The notes under the pieces are model-generated. The model searched no databases, was not told where the DNA came from, and was given only the letters and a program-made list of their open reading frames with translations. Positions 1-7,134 of a stretch of DNA of 12,295 nucleotides are shown piece after piece; within the stretch, counting starts at the first letter, position 1, and each line of letters starts with the position of its first letter. The position numbers and the translations under genes are program-made. The stretch lies in assembly GCA_900554385.1 (NCBI GenBank), contig USHE01000047.1, positions 1 to 12,295 of the forward strand, read 5' to 3'. The DNA is from an uncultured bacterium. Its GTDB lineage: Bacteria > Cyanobacteriota > Vampirovibrionia > Gastranaerophilales > Gastranaerophilaceae.

Positions 1-3
1 ATC

Positions 4-65
4 GTCACCCTGAACTTGTTTCAGGGTCTCAAATATAACAGATGCTGAAACGAGTTCAGCATGAC
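4..65. repeat. REP-like paired-hairpin repeat, copy A (diverged)
   Basis: Two short hairpins in tandem form this element. The left arm has stem CCCTGAA (8-14) with TTCAGGG (20-26). The right arm has stem GCTGAA (44-49) with TTCAGC (55-60). The outer ends are GTCA and ATGAC. The two arms are also roughly complementary to each other, so the whole element could fold as a larger cruciform. It is related to the copies at 4618-4697 and 10919-10997 but is more diverged and shorter (62 nt). It lies downstream of the decarboxylase stop codon. No transposase is nearby, so any mobilisation would need a factor supplied elsewhere. Confidence 0.75.
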
Positions 66-107
66 AGTTTTGACTGCTTCTTGTGTAAAGTTGTTATACC
101 TTACCAT

Positions 108-1535
108 TTATTTAAGCACTTCAAGAAAATTGTAATCTGTTAAATACGGCAAATGAGCTTCTGTTATTAACTCACCGGGTAAAAGTATCGCAATTCCCGG
201 AGGACATTCCGCAATAACTTCACCTGATATTCTCCCCACCGCTAAATCTTTTGGAATAGTTTCTTTTGGTGAATAATAAGCTTCCCGAAGACTTTTCTTG
301 ATTATAGGGGTCAACATTGGCATGTGTTTTTTCTTTTCAAGATAGCAGATATCCGAATAGTGTGTCTGGTCAATCTGCTTAAGGCATTTAACCAAATATT
401 CCATATCAGCCTTTGTATTTCCAATGTTTGATAAAAGCAAAAGTCCTGCATCTGAGGCACTTTCAACTTCTATATTAAAATCTATTTCTAAAATTGATTC
501 AAGACGTTTGCCGGAAAGCCCGTCTGCTCTGATAAACACTTTTGTTACATCCGTCAAATATCCAAAATCAGGTTTTAAATCGTGTATATGCTCCATCTGT
601 TCAATTTCGCGGCGAAGATACTTGGCATTTGCGATTGCTCTTTCAAGTTGTTTTTTACCACGGGTACTGTCAAGATTTGCACGGGCGGCATCAAGGCTTG
701 CAAGAAGCATCAAAGATGGACTTGTTGTATGAAGAAGTTTCAAGGCTTTTTCCACAGCATCAACATCAAGCATTGAATTTTCTGCTATGTGGAGCATTGA
801 ACTCTGACTCATACTACCGCCGGTTTTGTGAAGCGAATGAACCACAGCATCAGCCCCGAGCTGTAACGCAGTGGTCGTCAGGTGTTTACTGAAATTCCAT
901 AAACAAGCGTGAGCCTCATCAACAATTAACGGAACGCCATAGCGTTTACAAACTGCTGAAATTGATTTAACATCAGAAACAACACCTTCATAAGTCGGAT
1001 TTGTAATCCAAACCATTGCAACATCATCATGAAGTTTAAGCATTTCCTCAACGCTTTCAGGACTAATATTCCCCCAAATTCCCCATTCTTCAAATCGATT
1101 CGGGATAAGCCACAGAGGTTCTGCACCTGATATAATCATGCCTGTCAAAACTGAGCGGTGACAATTTCTGTTTGTAATAATTTTTTGACCTTTTTTAGTC
1201 AAACCCATAGCAAGGGCAAGATTTCCGGCAGTAGAACCGTTAAGCAGGAAAAATGTTCTCTTTGCGCCAAAAGCCTTTGCCGCAAGTTCCTGAGCTTCTT
1301 TTATAGGACCTGTAGCCGGATGAAGTGTTCCAAGATTATCAAATTCATCAGTTGTATCAACGCACAAAGCTTTTTTGCCTATAAGTTTGCGAAACTCCGG
1401 CAAAGAACCGTTTCCTTTTGTATGACCCGGTATATGAAACTGATAAGTGGGGTTTTCATACGCCTGTTTTAGGGCTTCTACAATTGGGGCTTGAACTTTT
1501 GTTGATTTAGCATTATTTCTTGTTACATTTGTCAT
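108..1535 (-). CDS. Orn/Lys/Arg decarboxylase family protein (PLP-dependent)
   Basis: This 475-residue protein is a fold-type I, PLP-dependent basic amino acid decarboxylase of the Orn/Lys/Arg family. It probably converts arginine, lysine or ornithine to the matching amine for polyamine synthesis or acid resistance in the cytoplasm. Visible landmarks are FHIPGHTKG near residues 33-41, the phosphate-binding STAGN at 101-105, the PLP aspartate in DEAHA at 206-210, the Schiff-base lysine K237 in HSLHKT, and the C-terminal-domain motif GRISGE with CPPGI at 434-447. The length matches the short Bacillus/cyanobacterial type (about 480 aa), which lacks the N-terminal wing domain of the long enterobacterial enzymes. 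Substrate specificity cannot be read from the sequence, so I give no symbol (speA-like is likely). The ATG at 1535 has no Shine-Dalgarno site but lies just 6 nt from a -10-like box. The gene is divergent from the porin gene. Confidence 0.92.
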   Translation of the reverse strand: MTNVTRNNAKSTKVQAPIVEALKQAYENPTYQFHIPGHTKGNGSLPEFRKLIGKKALCVDTTDEFDNLGTLHPATGPIKEAQELAAKAFGAKRTFFLLNGSTAGNLALAMGLTKKGQKIITNRNCHRSVLTGMIISGAEPLWLIPNRFEEWGIWGNISPESVEEMLKLHDDVAMVWITNPTYEGVVSDVKSISAVCKRYGVPLIVDEAHACLWNFSKHLTTTALQLGADAVVHSLHKTGGSMSQSSMLHIAENSMLDVDAVEKALKLLHTTSPSLMLLASLDAARANLDSTRGKKQLERAIANAKYLRREIEQMEHIHDLKPDFGYLTDVTKVFIRADGLSGKRLESILEIDFNIEVESASDAGLLLLSNIGNTKADMEYLVKCLKQIDQTHYSDICYLEKKKHMPMLTPIIKKSLREAYYSPKETIPKDLAVGRISGEVIAECPPGIAILLPGELITEAHLPYLTDYNFLEVLK

Positions 1536-1541
1536 AATAAA

Positions 1542-1571
1542 AATATACTATAAAAAAATCATGATTTGCAA
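1542..1571 (-). promoter_or_regulatory. Predicted promoter of the decarboxylase gene, apparently leaderless
   Basis: Read on the minus strand, a TTGCAA box (1571-1566) lies 18 nt from a TATATT box (1547-1542). Only 6 nt then separate the -10 box from the ATG at 1535, so transcription should start at or next to the start codon. An alternative -10, TATAGT (1552-1547), also gives a leader of only about 5 nt. No purine-rich ribosome binding site is present. Confidence 0.5.
1556..1567. promoter_or_regulatory. Perfect 12-bp palindrome between divergent promoters (candidate operator)
   Basis: AAATCA followed directly by TGATTT is a perfect dyad. It lies in the decarboxylase promoter, partly over its -35 box, and about 16 bp upstream of the porin -10 box. 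A regulator bound here could affect both divergent genes. Short AT-rich palindromes also arise by chance, so this is only a candidate. Confidence 0.3.
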
Positions 1572-1579
1572 GCTTTTTG

Positions 1580-1588
1580 TGATATAAT
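1580..1588 (+). promoter_or_regulatory. Extended -10 promoter of the porin gene, apparently leaderless
   Basis: TGATATAAT is a perfect extended -10 (TG-N-TATAAT, with TATAAT at 1583-1588). No good -35 hexamer is seen at the normal distance, as is common with extended -10 promoters. The GTG start at 1597 begins 8 nt after the box, so the predicted transcript has essentially no 5' leader. Confidence 0.6.
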
Positions 1589-1596
1589 TAATATTT

Positions 1597-2949
1597 GTGA
1601 ACCACTTTTTTAGAATAGCATTGATATTATCTTTATTGTTCACGTCACAGAGCGTATTGGCAGTTGACGGAAAGCCTGTTGTACCTGATAATGACACCAT
1701 TCATCTGCAACTCGAAACAGATGCGCCTAAAAATCCTGTCAAAAACAATGAAGAAGTTGATTTGGAGGCAATAGAGGACGAACTTCCTGAAAATAACGCT
1801 GAAATGTTAAAGCCTGCAAAAAAAACGTCTTATTATCCTAACAATGAAGCAGAAAGCAATGCTGAATCAGAAATTTCAATCTTAGATGATATGAATATTG
1901 ATGAAATATTCGACAAAAACCGTGACAACGTTATTGATGAAGATACCCTTCTTGGAAAAATTTACCATAAAAAAATTACCAGAACTGATGTTCCGACCTA
2001 TTTATTAAAAGAAGAACTTACGTTTCGCCCTAAAAAAGGTCCTGTAAGCAAGATGCAATTTTTCGGTGCGTTTCAGGAAAGACTTTTTTCAGACTGGCAG
2101 AACGCGGATAATGACTTTGGATATGACAACGGTTTTGAAGAAATAGGTATAATCGGAAAATTTCGTAATACAAATACTGACTTCAAAATAATGGTTAAGC
2201 CCCGCCCGAACGATAAATTAAACTATATGCAAAGTTTCATTGGAGATGCGTACATAATTAACAGCAGTATTCCAAATCATAAGATTGTCGTCGGCTACCA
2301 GAGAAACCAGGTTGGTAAAGAAGGCGGGTCAAGTTCCTATATTCTTCCGTTTGTTACACGTTCACAAATTGCAAGAACTTTTGGAAACTCACGAGCATTG
2401 GGAGTACGTGTAGTCGGAATTTATCCGCTGATTGACTACAACCTTGCGGTAAGCAGTTCTGACAGATATTTTCGAAACTGGTTTCCGGGCGCAGAATTCA
2501 CCGGCTGGGTGGACTTAAAACCTTTTGGGAAAACTAACGGAAAATATGGAAAACTTCTTATAGGCGGCGGATTAAATGCAGGTCATAACCACACAGATTA
2601 TACAGTAGGAAGTTTTTATTTAGGATACAAATATAAACGCTTGTGGACAAATTTCGAATATGCCATTGCAGACGGGTATAACGGTTTTAATGTAAGTACT
2701 GATAAGGCACAGGGTTTTAATTACACAATCGGCTACAAAATTACCCCGCAACTCCAAGTAATAGGAAGATACGACGTGTTTGACCCTAACAGAGATATAG
2801 GGAACAACAACCGTAAAGAATACAGTGCAGGCATAAATTATTTCATAAAAGGACAAGCAGTAAGACTTATCCTGAACTACGTTTACTGCCAGAATGATGC
2901 CAGACCTGACAGCCACAGAATAATTTTTGCCACCCAGTTATTATTATAA
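1597..2949 (+). CDS. Phosphate-selective porin O/P-like outer-membrane protein
   Basis: This 450-residue protein is predicted to form an outer-membrane beta-barrel channel. Residues 1-22 are a signal peptide (hydrophobic core then SVLA, probable cleavage before VDG). Residues 23-140 form a strongly acidic, low-complexity periplasmic segment. From about 155 to the end there are alternating aromatic/hydrophobic strands with tyrosine girdles, typical of a barrel. The order of sequence features (GFEEIGIIGKF, DAYI, KIVVGYQ, RALGVRVVG, and a closing INYFIKGQAVRLILNYVY) resembles the OprO/OprP porin family. Inside the acidic segment, residues 106-117 (DKNRDNVIDEDT) resemble a calcium-binding EF-hand/dockerin-type loop. 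The chain ends in TQLLL rather than the usual terminal Phe. The start is GTG at 1597: upstream in frame there is a stop within 12 nt, and the next ATG would remove the signal peptide. Phosphate selectivity is a family name, not shown here. No SLH domain is seen. Confidence 0.78.
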   Translation: MNHFFRIALILSLLFTSQSVLAVDGKPVVPDNDTIHLQLETDAPKNPVKNNEEVDLEAIEDELPENNAEMLKPAKKTSYYPNNEAESNAESEISILDDMNIDEIFDKNRDNVIDEDTLLGKIYHKKITRTDVPTYLLKEELTFRPKKGPVSKMQFFGAFQERLFSDWQNADNDFGYDNGFEEIGIIGKFRNTNTDFKIMVKPRPNDKLNYMQSFIGDAYIINSSIPNHKIVVGYQRNQVGKEGGSSSYILPFVTRSQIARTFGNSRALGVRVVGIYPLIDYNLAVSSSDRYFRNWFPGAEFTGWVDLKPFGKTNGKYGKLLIGGGLNAGHNHTDYTVGSFYLGYKYKRLWTNFEYAIADGYNGFNVSTDKAQGFNYTIGYKITPQLQVIGRYDVFDPNRDIGNNNRKEYSAGINYFIKGQAVRLILNYVYCQNDARPDSHRIIFATQLLL

Positions 2950-2992
2950 AAATTCTTAAACATGTAAAAATATATAAAGAGGCATGGGTTAT

Positions 2993-3034
2993 TTGGAGAT
3001 TGATGTTATATCATTGTAATTAAGAACTAAGGAG
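2993..3034 (+). promoter_or_regulatory. Possible dnaB promoter and Shine-Dalgarno site
   Basis: A weak TTGGAG (2993-2998) lies 16 nt from TGTAAT (3015-3020). This suggests a start near 3027 and a leader of about 16 nt. AAGGAG (3029-3034) is a clear ribosome binding site 8 nt before the ATG. The ribosome site is convincing; the promoter is tentative. No terminator hairpin separates the porin gene from dnaB, so readthrough is also possible. Confidence 0.4.
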
Positions 3035-3042
3035 TTAAAAGC

Positions 3043-4428
3043 ATGCCGCCAGTGAAAGAGAAAAAAAATAATCAAGATTTGAACTTATTACCCCAAAACG
3101 TAGAAGCAGAAGAAGCCGTTCTCGGTGCAATTCTCGTAAATCCGCGAGTTATAACAAAGGTTGTCGAAACACTCAAACCTGAAAGTTTTTACAAACCTGC
3201 CCACAGATACATCTATGAGGCAATGCTTGAACTTTTTAACCAGAATGAAAAAATCGACATTATCTCTGTTTCTGATGTTTTAAGTTATAACCAAAAATTA
3301 GATGCTGTTGGCGGACGTTCTTTTATAAACGATTTAAGTTTTAACGCAATTACAACCTCCAACGTTGAATATTATGCAAAAATTATCCAAGAAAAATCAA
3401 TAAAAAGAGCATTAATTAATGCTGGTTCAGAAATAGTTACCTTTGGATACGATATGAACCCGATTGACGAATCACTTGACAGCGCAGAAAAATTGATTTT
3501 TGATATCGCATCAAGAAAATCAACAAGTGACCTTGTTCACGTAAAAGATTTGGTGCTTAATACTTATGAAAAAATCGAATATCGTTACAATCACAAAGAT
3601 GAATTACTCGGAGTTCCAACGGGATTTTTTGATTTGGACGTAGTGCTTAACGGTTTACAAAAATCTGACCTTATAATCCTTGCTGCACGTCCTGCAATGG
3701 GTAAAACAGCATTTGCACTAAACATTGCACAGAATGTCGCCATTAAAGCAAAAGTTCCTGTTGCAATATTCTCGCTTGAAATGTCAAAGGATCAGCTCGT
3801 ACAACGTATGCTTTGTTCTGAAGCAGAAATTGACTCTCAAAGAATGAAAACAGGTAATATGCAAAGCAAAGACTGGGAAAAACTTGCCGATGCTATGAAT
3901 GCTTTTGCACAAGCACCTGTCTACATTGATGACACAAGCGGATGTACAATTACAGATATTCGCGCGAAATGCCGGCGTTTAAAAATGGAAGAAAAAAATC
4001 TCGGACTTATCTTAATCGATTATCTTCAACTTATGGAAGGCAGCGGCAGAGAAGATCGTATGCAGCAGATTTCGGCTATATCAAGAGGTTTGAAAATTCT
4101 TGCAAAAGAACTTGATGTGCCGGTAATTGCGCTTTCACAATTATCACGTGCAGTTGAAAGCAGAACAGATAAAAGACCTATGCTTTCTGACCTGCGTGAA
4201 TCCGGTTCAATCGAACAAGACGCCGATATTGTTATGTTTATTTACCGTGACGAATATTACAGAAAAGCTGAAGACGGCGAGGAAGAAGAAGCTATAAAAG
4301 CTGCATCGAAAGGAGAATCTGAAATTATTGTTGCAAAACACAGAAACGGCGGACTTGCTACAGTAAAACTTCTTTTCCAGGGCAATATTACAAAATTCAA
4401 AAACCCTATCAAAACCGACGCTTTCTAG
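3043..4428 (+). CDS. dnaB: Replicative DNA helicase DnaB
   Basis: This 461-residue protein is the hexameric helicase that unwinds DNA ahead of the replication fork and recruits primase. The N-terminal domain (about 15-120) starts with the typical PQNVEAEEAVLGAIL. The RecA-like motor domain follows from about 190 (GVPTGFFDLD). Visible motifs are Walker A ARPAMGKTA at 215-223, SLEMS at 244-248, Walker B LILIDYLQL at 322-330, SQLSRAVE at 365-372, RESGSIEQDAD at 385-395 and the arginine-finger region KHRNG at 432-436. Length is normal and every motif is uninterrupted, so there is no intein, although DnaB is a frequent intein host in cyanobacteria. An acidic stretch (EDGEEEEA, 410-417) lies in the loop before the last strand. 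The ATG at 3043 is supported by AAGGAG upstream. Confidence 0.98.
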   Translation: MPPVKEKKNNQDLNLLPQNVEAEEAVLGAILVNPRVITKVVETLKPESFYKPAHRYIYEAMLELFNQNEKIDIISVSDVLSYNQKLDAVGGRSFINDLSFNAITTSNVEYYAKIIQEKSIKRALINAGSEIVTFGYDMNPIDESLDSAEKLIFDIASRKSTSDLVHVKDLVLNTYEKIEYRYNHKDELLGVPTGFFDLDVVLNGLQKSDLIILAARPAMGKTAFALNIAQNVAIKAKVPVAIFSLEMSKDQLVQRMLCSEAEIDSQRMKTGNMQSKDWEKLADAMNAFAQAPVYIDDTSGCTITDIRAKCRRLKMEEKNLGLILIDYLQLMEGSGREDRMQQISAISRGLKILAKELDVPVIALSQLSRAVESRTDKRPMLSDLRESGSIEQDADIVMFIYRDEYYRKAEDGEEEEAIKAASKGESEIIVAKHRNGGLATVKLLFQGNITKFKNPIKTDAF

Positions 4429-4430
4429 CG

Positions 4431-4457
4431 GCTGAGGTGGCTGAGGTGGCTGAGCCA
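4431..4457 (+). repeat. Three tandem 9-mers beginning just after dnaB
   Basis: GCTGAGGTG occurs twice in perfect tandem (4431-4439, 4440-4448), followed by a third, changed unit GCTGAGCCA (4449-4457). The third unit creates a small dyad, GTGGC-TGA-GCCAC (4446-4458). The array starts 2 nt after the dnaB stop codon. It is GC-richer than its surroundings. The function is unknown; it is a likely site of slippage. Confidence 0.7.
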
Positions 4458-4597
4458 CTGCACTACATTGACTAGACTAAGGACAAGGCACTTTGCACGA
4501 TTTAATTCTTGCTGTCACGGAAAATGTCTATGCGTTTTGCTCGAAATTGTTTTGTAACGGAAACTTCAATACGTGCGATTTTTTAGCTGAGCCACTG
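4449..4597 (+). repeat. Spaced 12-bp direct repeat around an anonymous 125-nt segment
   Basis: GCTGAGCCACTG occurs at 4449-4460 and again exactly at 4586-4597. The 125 nt in between contain no convincing reading frame, tRNA or strong hairpin. Together with the repeat elements on either side, this makes up the 378-bp gene-free region 4429-4806. Possible explanations are a duplication, a small insertion with target duplication, or an unrecognised RNA. I cannot choose among them. Confidence 0.55.
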
Positions 4598-4617
4598 TTT
4601 TTACCCAATTTTGTTCC

Positions 4618-4697
4618 GTCATCCTGAACTCGGTTCAGGATCTTATTAAGAATAATCGAACTAGTTTTAATAGATTCCGAAACAAGTTCGGAATGAC
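4618..4697 (+). repeat. REP-like paired-hairpin repeat, copy B (possible dnaB terminator)
   Basis: The left hairpin is CCTGAAC (4623-4629) with GTTCAGG (4633-4639). The right hairpin is ATTCCGAA (4674-4681) with TTCGGAAT (4687-4694). The ends GTCAT and ATGAC are inverted. The right 25 nt are identical to those of copy C (10919-10997), and the left 26 nt differ by one base, while the centre is unrelated. Five T residues follow at 4699-4703, four nt past the second stem, so it may also work as a weak terminator for dnaB. Confidence 0.85.
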
Positions 4698-4715
4698 GTT
4701 TTTATTCATACAGCC

Positions 4716-4738
4716 CTCCTGAAATCAATTCAGTGTAC
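4716..4738 (+). repeat. Possible decayed half copy of the REP-like hairpin
   Basis: CTGAA (4719-4723) pairs with TTCAG (4729-4733) around a 5-nt loop. By hand alignment about two thirds of the bases match the left arm of copies B and C. It lies about 20 nt beyond copy B. Short matches of this size can occur by chance. Confidence 0.35.
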
Positions 4739-4763
4739 ATTGAGTTTACTATATCCTTTTTTA

Positions 4764-4796
4764 TGGTAAAATTATTTTCGGATTAAGATTAGGGAG
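4764..4796 (+). promoter_or_regulatory. Extended -10 promoter and ribosome binding site of the glycosyltransferase operon
   Basis: TGGTAAAAT (4764-4772) fits an extended -10 (TG-N-TAAAAT). It suggests a start near 4779 and a leader of about 28 nt. AGGGAG (4791-4796) is a purine-rich ribosome site 10 nt before the ATG at 4807. No convincing -35 is seen at standard spacing. Confidence 0.5.
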
Positions 4797-4806
4797 AGAA
4801 AGAAAA

Positions 4807-6486
4807 ATGAACGCGATTACACGCACTTTTGATTTCGTAAAAAAACATCCGGAATGGTTTACTGTTCTGGGTTTATGTATATTATTTTATTTTATATTTT
4901 TTCATAATATCGGAAATTATCCGCTGATGGATGTTGATGAAACTCGTTATGTATCAATGGCGCGCGATATGTTCCATACAAAAGATTTTATGACACTTGT
5001 GCTTGATGACGATTATTTCTTTGAAAAACCTCCGCTGTTTTTCTGGGGTGAATGTATTTCATTTGCAATTTTCGGAAAAATAAATGAATTTACAGCAAGA
5101 TTTCCTGTTGCTTTATACGGAATGCTTACCTGTTTTCTCACTTATTTTATGGGGAAAAAAATTGTTTCGAGAAAATACGGAATTGTTTCATCCCTAATTC
5201 TTGCCACAAGTTTTGAATTCGTTATTTTAGCAAAATTCGCAATTCTTGATATTGTGGTTTCTACCTGCGTAGCTTTTTCAATTATGCTCGGATTTTTGAC
5301 ATTCTTTTGCAAAGATGAAAACAAAAAATTCTTTATTTGGTTGTTTTATATTTTTTCCGGACTTGCGGTAATGGCAAAAGGAATTCCGGGATTTGTACTG
5401 CCGTTCGGTGTAATGTTTTTTGCACTGCTTGTTTCGGATAAGTTAAAAAGCGCACTCAAACCTAAATATCTATTTGCAGGACTAGGATTTTTTCTGTTAA
5501 TCGTGTTACCGTGGCACCTGCTTATGCTAAAAATCCACAACCCTGCTTTCTATGAAGAATATATTATAAAACACCATTTGGCAAGATTTTTTACTTCAAA
5601 TGACATTGACCGCTCAGCTCCATGGTGGTTTTATTTTGTAAATCTTATCTGGGGTTTAGTTCCGTGGATATTCTCGGCAATTGCAATATGCATAGCTAAA
5701 GCTAAAAATTTCAGTTTCGGAATTTTTAAAAACTTTAAATTTAAATTCGATGAATTAAACGATTCTCATAAATACCTTGTACTTAATTGGATAGCTGTAA
5801 TTTTCATAATGTTATTTTTTACATCATCCAGTACAAAACTTATAACTTACATTCTTCCTATTTTTGTACATATAGCGTGTATTCTGGCGTTTGCGTGGTT
5901 GGGATATATCGAGAATGCAAATTATAAAAAAGCCATAAATTTATCAGTTTATATTTTTGGCGGATTTGCATTGTTGTTGTCATTTTTGGCACTTTTCACC
6001 CCTTTATACTTACCGGAATGGCTATACAATGATATTTATCCTTCTAAATGGCTTACAATAAGTTTTGTAGCGTTATTTGGATTTTCAAGTATTATATGTG
6101 CAGTTAAAAACAAACCGTGGGGAGTATTTTTCAGCCACGTAATTTTTATACTTTTACTCTCTGCATTCTGTACAAAACAATATTTTCTACTTGATTACAA
6201 GTTCGGTCAGAACGATTTGATGGAATTTGCAAAATATGCTCAAGACACAAAAGACCAGCTGATTTCTTTCGGAGACGGCAGACGCTATTCTCTGTTGTAT
6301 TACTACGGAGCGCATATAAAATACATTGAAGATGAAGAATTAACAAGGGATAATCTTGAGGAAGAACTCGAGAAAAATGATGCATTAATCTCTATGAAAA
6401 AGAAAAACCTTGAAAAATACGCACAGGGACTAAAATATAAAACCGTTCTGGAAGGTCGTAAATACATACTTATCAGAGGGAAATAA
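4807..6486 (+). CDS. ArnT/PMT-type membrane glycosyltransferase
   Basis: This 559-residue protein is a polytopic inner-membrane GT-C glycosyltransferase of the ArnT/PMT (GT83/GT39) type. Such enzymes move a sugar from a polyprenyl-phosphate carrier to lipid A, glycan or protein on the outer face of the membrane. The first membrane helix (about 17-34) is followed by DVDETRY at 42-48, the acidic catalytic-loop motif of the family, and then FEKPPLFFW at 72-80, which closely recalls the YFEKPPL motif of ArnT. HHLARFF (256-262) followed by PWWFYF (272-277) matches another ArnT-like periplasmic loop. About ten or more hydrophobic helices fill the centre. The C-terminal 100 residues are a soluble, charged domain. 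Length is normal for ArnT (about 550). Donor and acceptor cannot be told from the sequence, and no aminoarabinose-synthesis genes are nearby, so I do not assign arnT. Its TAA overlaps the next ATG by one base. Confidence 0.88.
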   Translation: MNAITRTFDFVKKHPEWFTVLGLCILFYFIFFHNIGNYPLMDVDETRYVSMARDMFHTKDFMTLVLDDDYFFEKPPLFFWGECISFAIFGKINEFTARFPVALYGMLTCFLTYFMGKKIVSRKYGIVSSLILATSFEFVILAKFAILDIVVSTCVAFSIMLGFLTFFCKDENKKFFIWLFYIFSGLAVMAKGIPGFVLPFGVMFFALLVSDKLKSALKPKYLFAGLGFFLLIVLPWHLLMLKIHNPAFYEEYIIKHHLARFFTSNDIDRSAPWWFYFVNLIWGLVPWIFSAIAICIAKAKNFSFGIFKNFKFKFDELNDSHKYLVLNWIAVIFIMLFFTSSSTKLITYILPIFVHIACILAFAWLGYIENANYKKAINLSVYIFGGFALLLSFLALFTPLYLPEWLYNDIYPSKWLTISFVALFGFSSIICAVKNKPWGVFFSHVIFILLLSAFCTKQYFLLDYKFGQNDLMEFAKYAQDTKDQLISFGDGRRYSLLYYYGAHIKYIEDEELTRDNLEEELEKNDALISMKKKNLEKYAQGLKYKTVLEGRKYILIRGK

Positions 6487-7037
6487 TGCTCACAAAATAC
6501 AAAAAATTCCTCGAAGAACTCGACAGAGAACTTCGGGGATATTTTTCGGAACATCAGGAATATTTGAAATGTAAAAAAGGATGCACCGATTGCTGTGAAA
6601 GCGGAGAATATCCTTTTTCCCGACTGGAGGCGGAATATTTGATGTATGGATTTGTAAATCTTCCAAAAGAAATTAAATCAGAAATCCGTAAAAATATTGC
6701 AGAACTCAAAATTTCAAAAAACAAATTTAAAGGAGAGAGATTTTTATACAAATGTCCGTTTCTTGTAAACAATGCCTGCACGCTTTACGAACGGCGCGGA
6801 ATAGTGTGCAGAACCTTCGGGCTTGCATATTTAAAGGAAGATAATACCATCAAACTTCCAAACTGCACAAACCTTGGCTTAAATTATGCAGAAATATATA
6901 ATCCAAAAACGGGTGAAATATTTTTAGAAAATCCAATAAAAAAAGAACTCTCTATAGATAAAATTTTAAGAAACAAAGACGCTGAAAACTTAGAACTTGA
7001 ATGTGGAGAAATCCGACCTCTAATTGATTGGTTTTAA
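6486..7037 (+). CDS. YkgJ-type cysteine-cluster protein
   Basis: This 183-residue soluble protein has the YkgJ/CxxCxxxC-type zinc- or iron-chelating domain. The cysteines fall in a characteristic order: CKKGCTDCC at 29-37, KCPFL at 89-93, ACTLYERRGIVCRTFG at 97-112, then C127 and C173. The block ending in ERRGIVCRTFG is the family signature (the usual form is CxIYexRPxxCRxf). The cluster is thought to bind a metal ion, but the biochemical role of this family is not established. The start overlaps the stop of the glycosyltransferase (TAATG), so the two are translationally coupled; AGAGGG about 5 nt upstream can serve as ribosome site. A role linked to the glycosyltransferase is inferred from this coupling only. 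Confidence 0.85.
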   Translation: MLTKYKKFLEELDRELRGYFSEHQEYLKCKKGCTDCCESGEYPFSRLEAEYLMYGFVNLPKEIKSEIRKNIAELKISKNKFKGERFLYKCPFLVNNACTLYERRGIVCRTFGLAYLKEDNTIKLPNCTNLGLNYAEIYNPKTGEIFLENPIKKELSIDKILRNKDAENLELECGEIRPLIDWF

Positions 7038-7096
7038 TCTAATCCGTTATCGTTTCACCACTCTGTCACCGTTGGCAGTGCAAAACTTGTTAATAA

Positions 7097-7124
7097 AAAA
7101 GCCGGTTGAATAAACCGGCTTTTT
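7097..7124. terminator. Strong bidirectional intrinsic terminator
   Basis: GCCGGTT (7101-7107) pairs with AACCGGC (7113-7119) around a 5-nt loop. The stem is flanked by an A-run on the left and a T-run on the right, so a U-tract follows it on either strand. It lies between the convergent YkgJ-type gene (+) and permease gene (-) and should stop both transcripts. Confidence 0.93.
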
Positions 7125-7134
7125 ATCTAAATAT

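Noticed and set aside
424..892. Overlapping plus-strand frames of 64-116 codons inside the decarboxylase gene
   Set aside because: They lie antisense to a gene with clear conserved motifs, have no ribosome site or promoter, and their products are low-complexity and look like nothing coherent.
3043..4428. Possible intein or insertion in DnaB
   Set aside because: All helicase motifs follow each other at normal spacing and the length is standard.
4207..4458. Minus-strand 83-codon frame over the dnaB 3' end
   Set aside because: It is antisense to conserved dnaB sequence, and its Pro/Gln-rich start comes simply from the tandem 9-mers.
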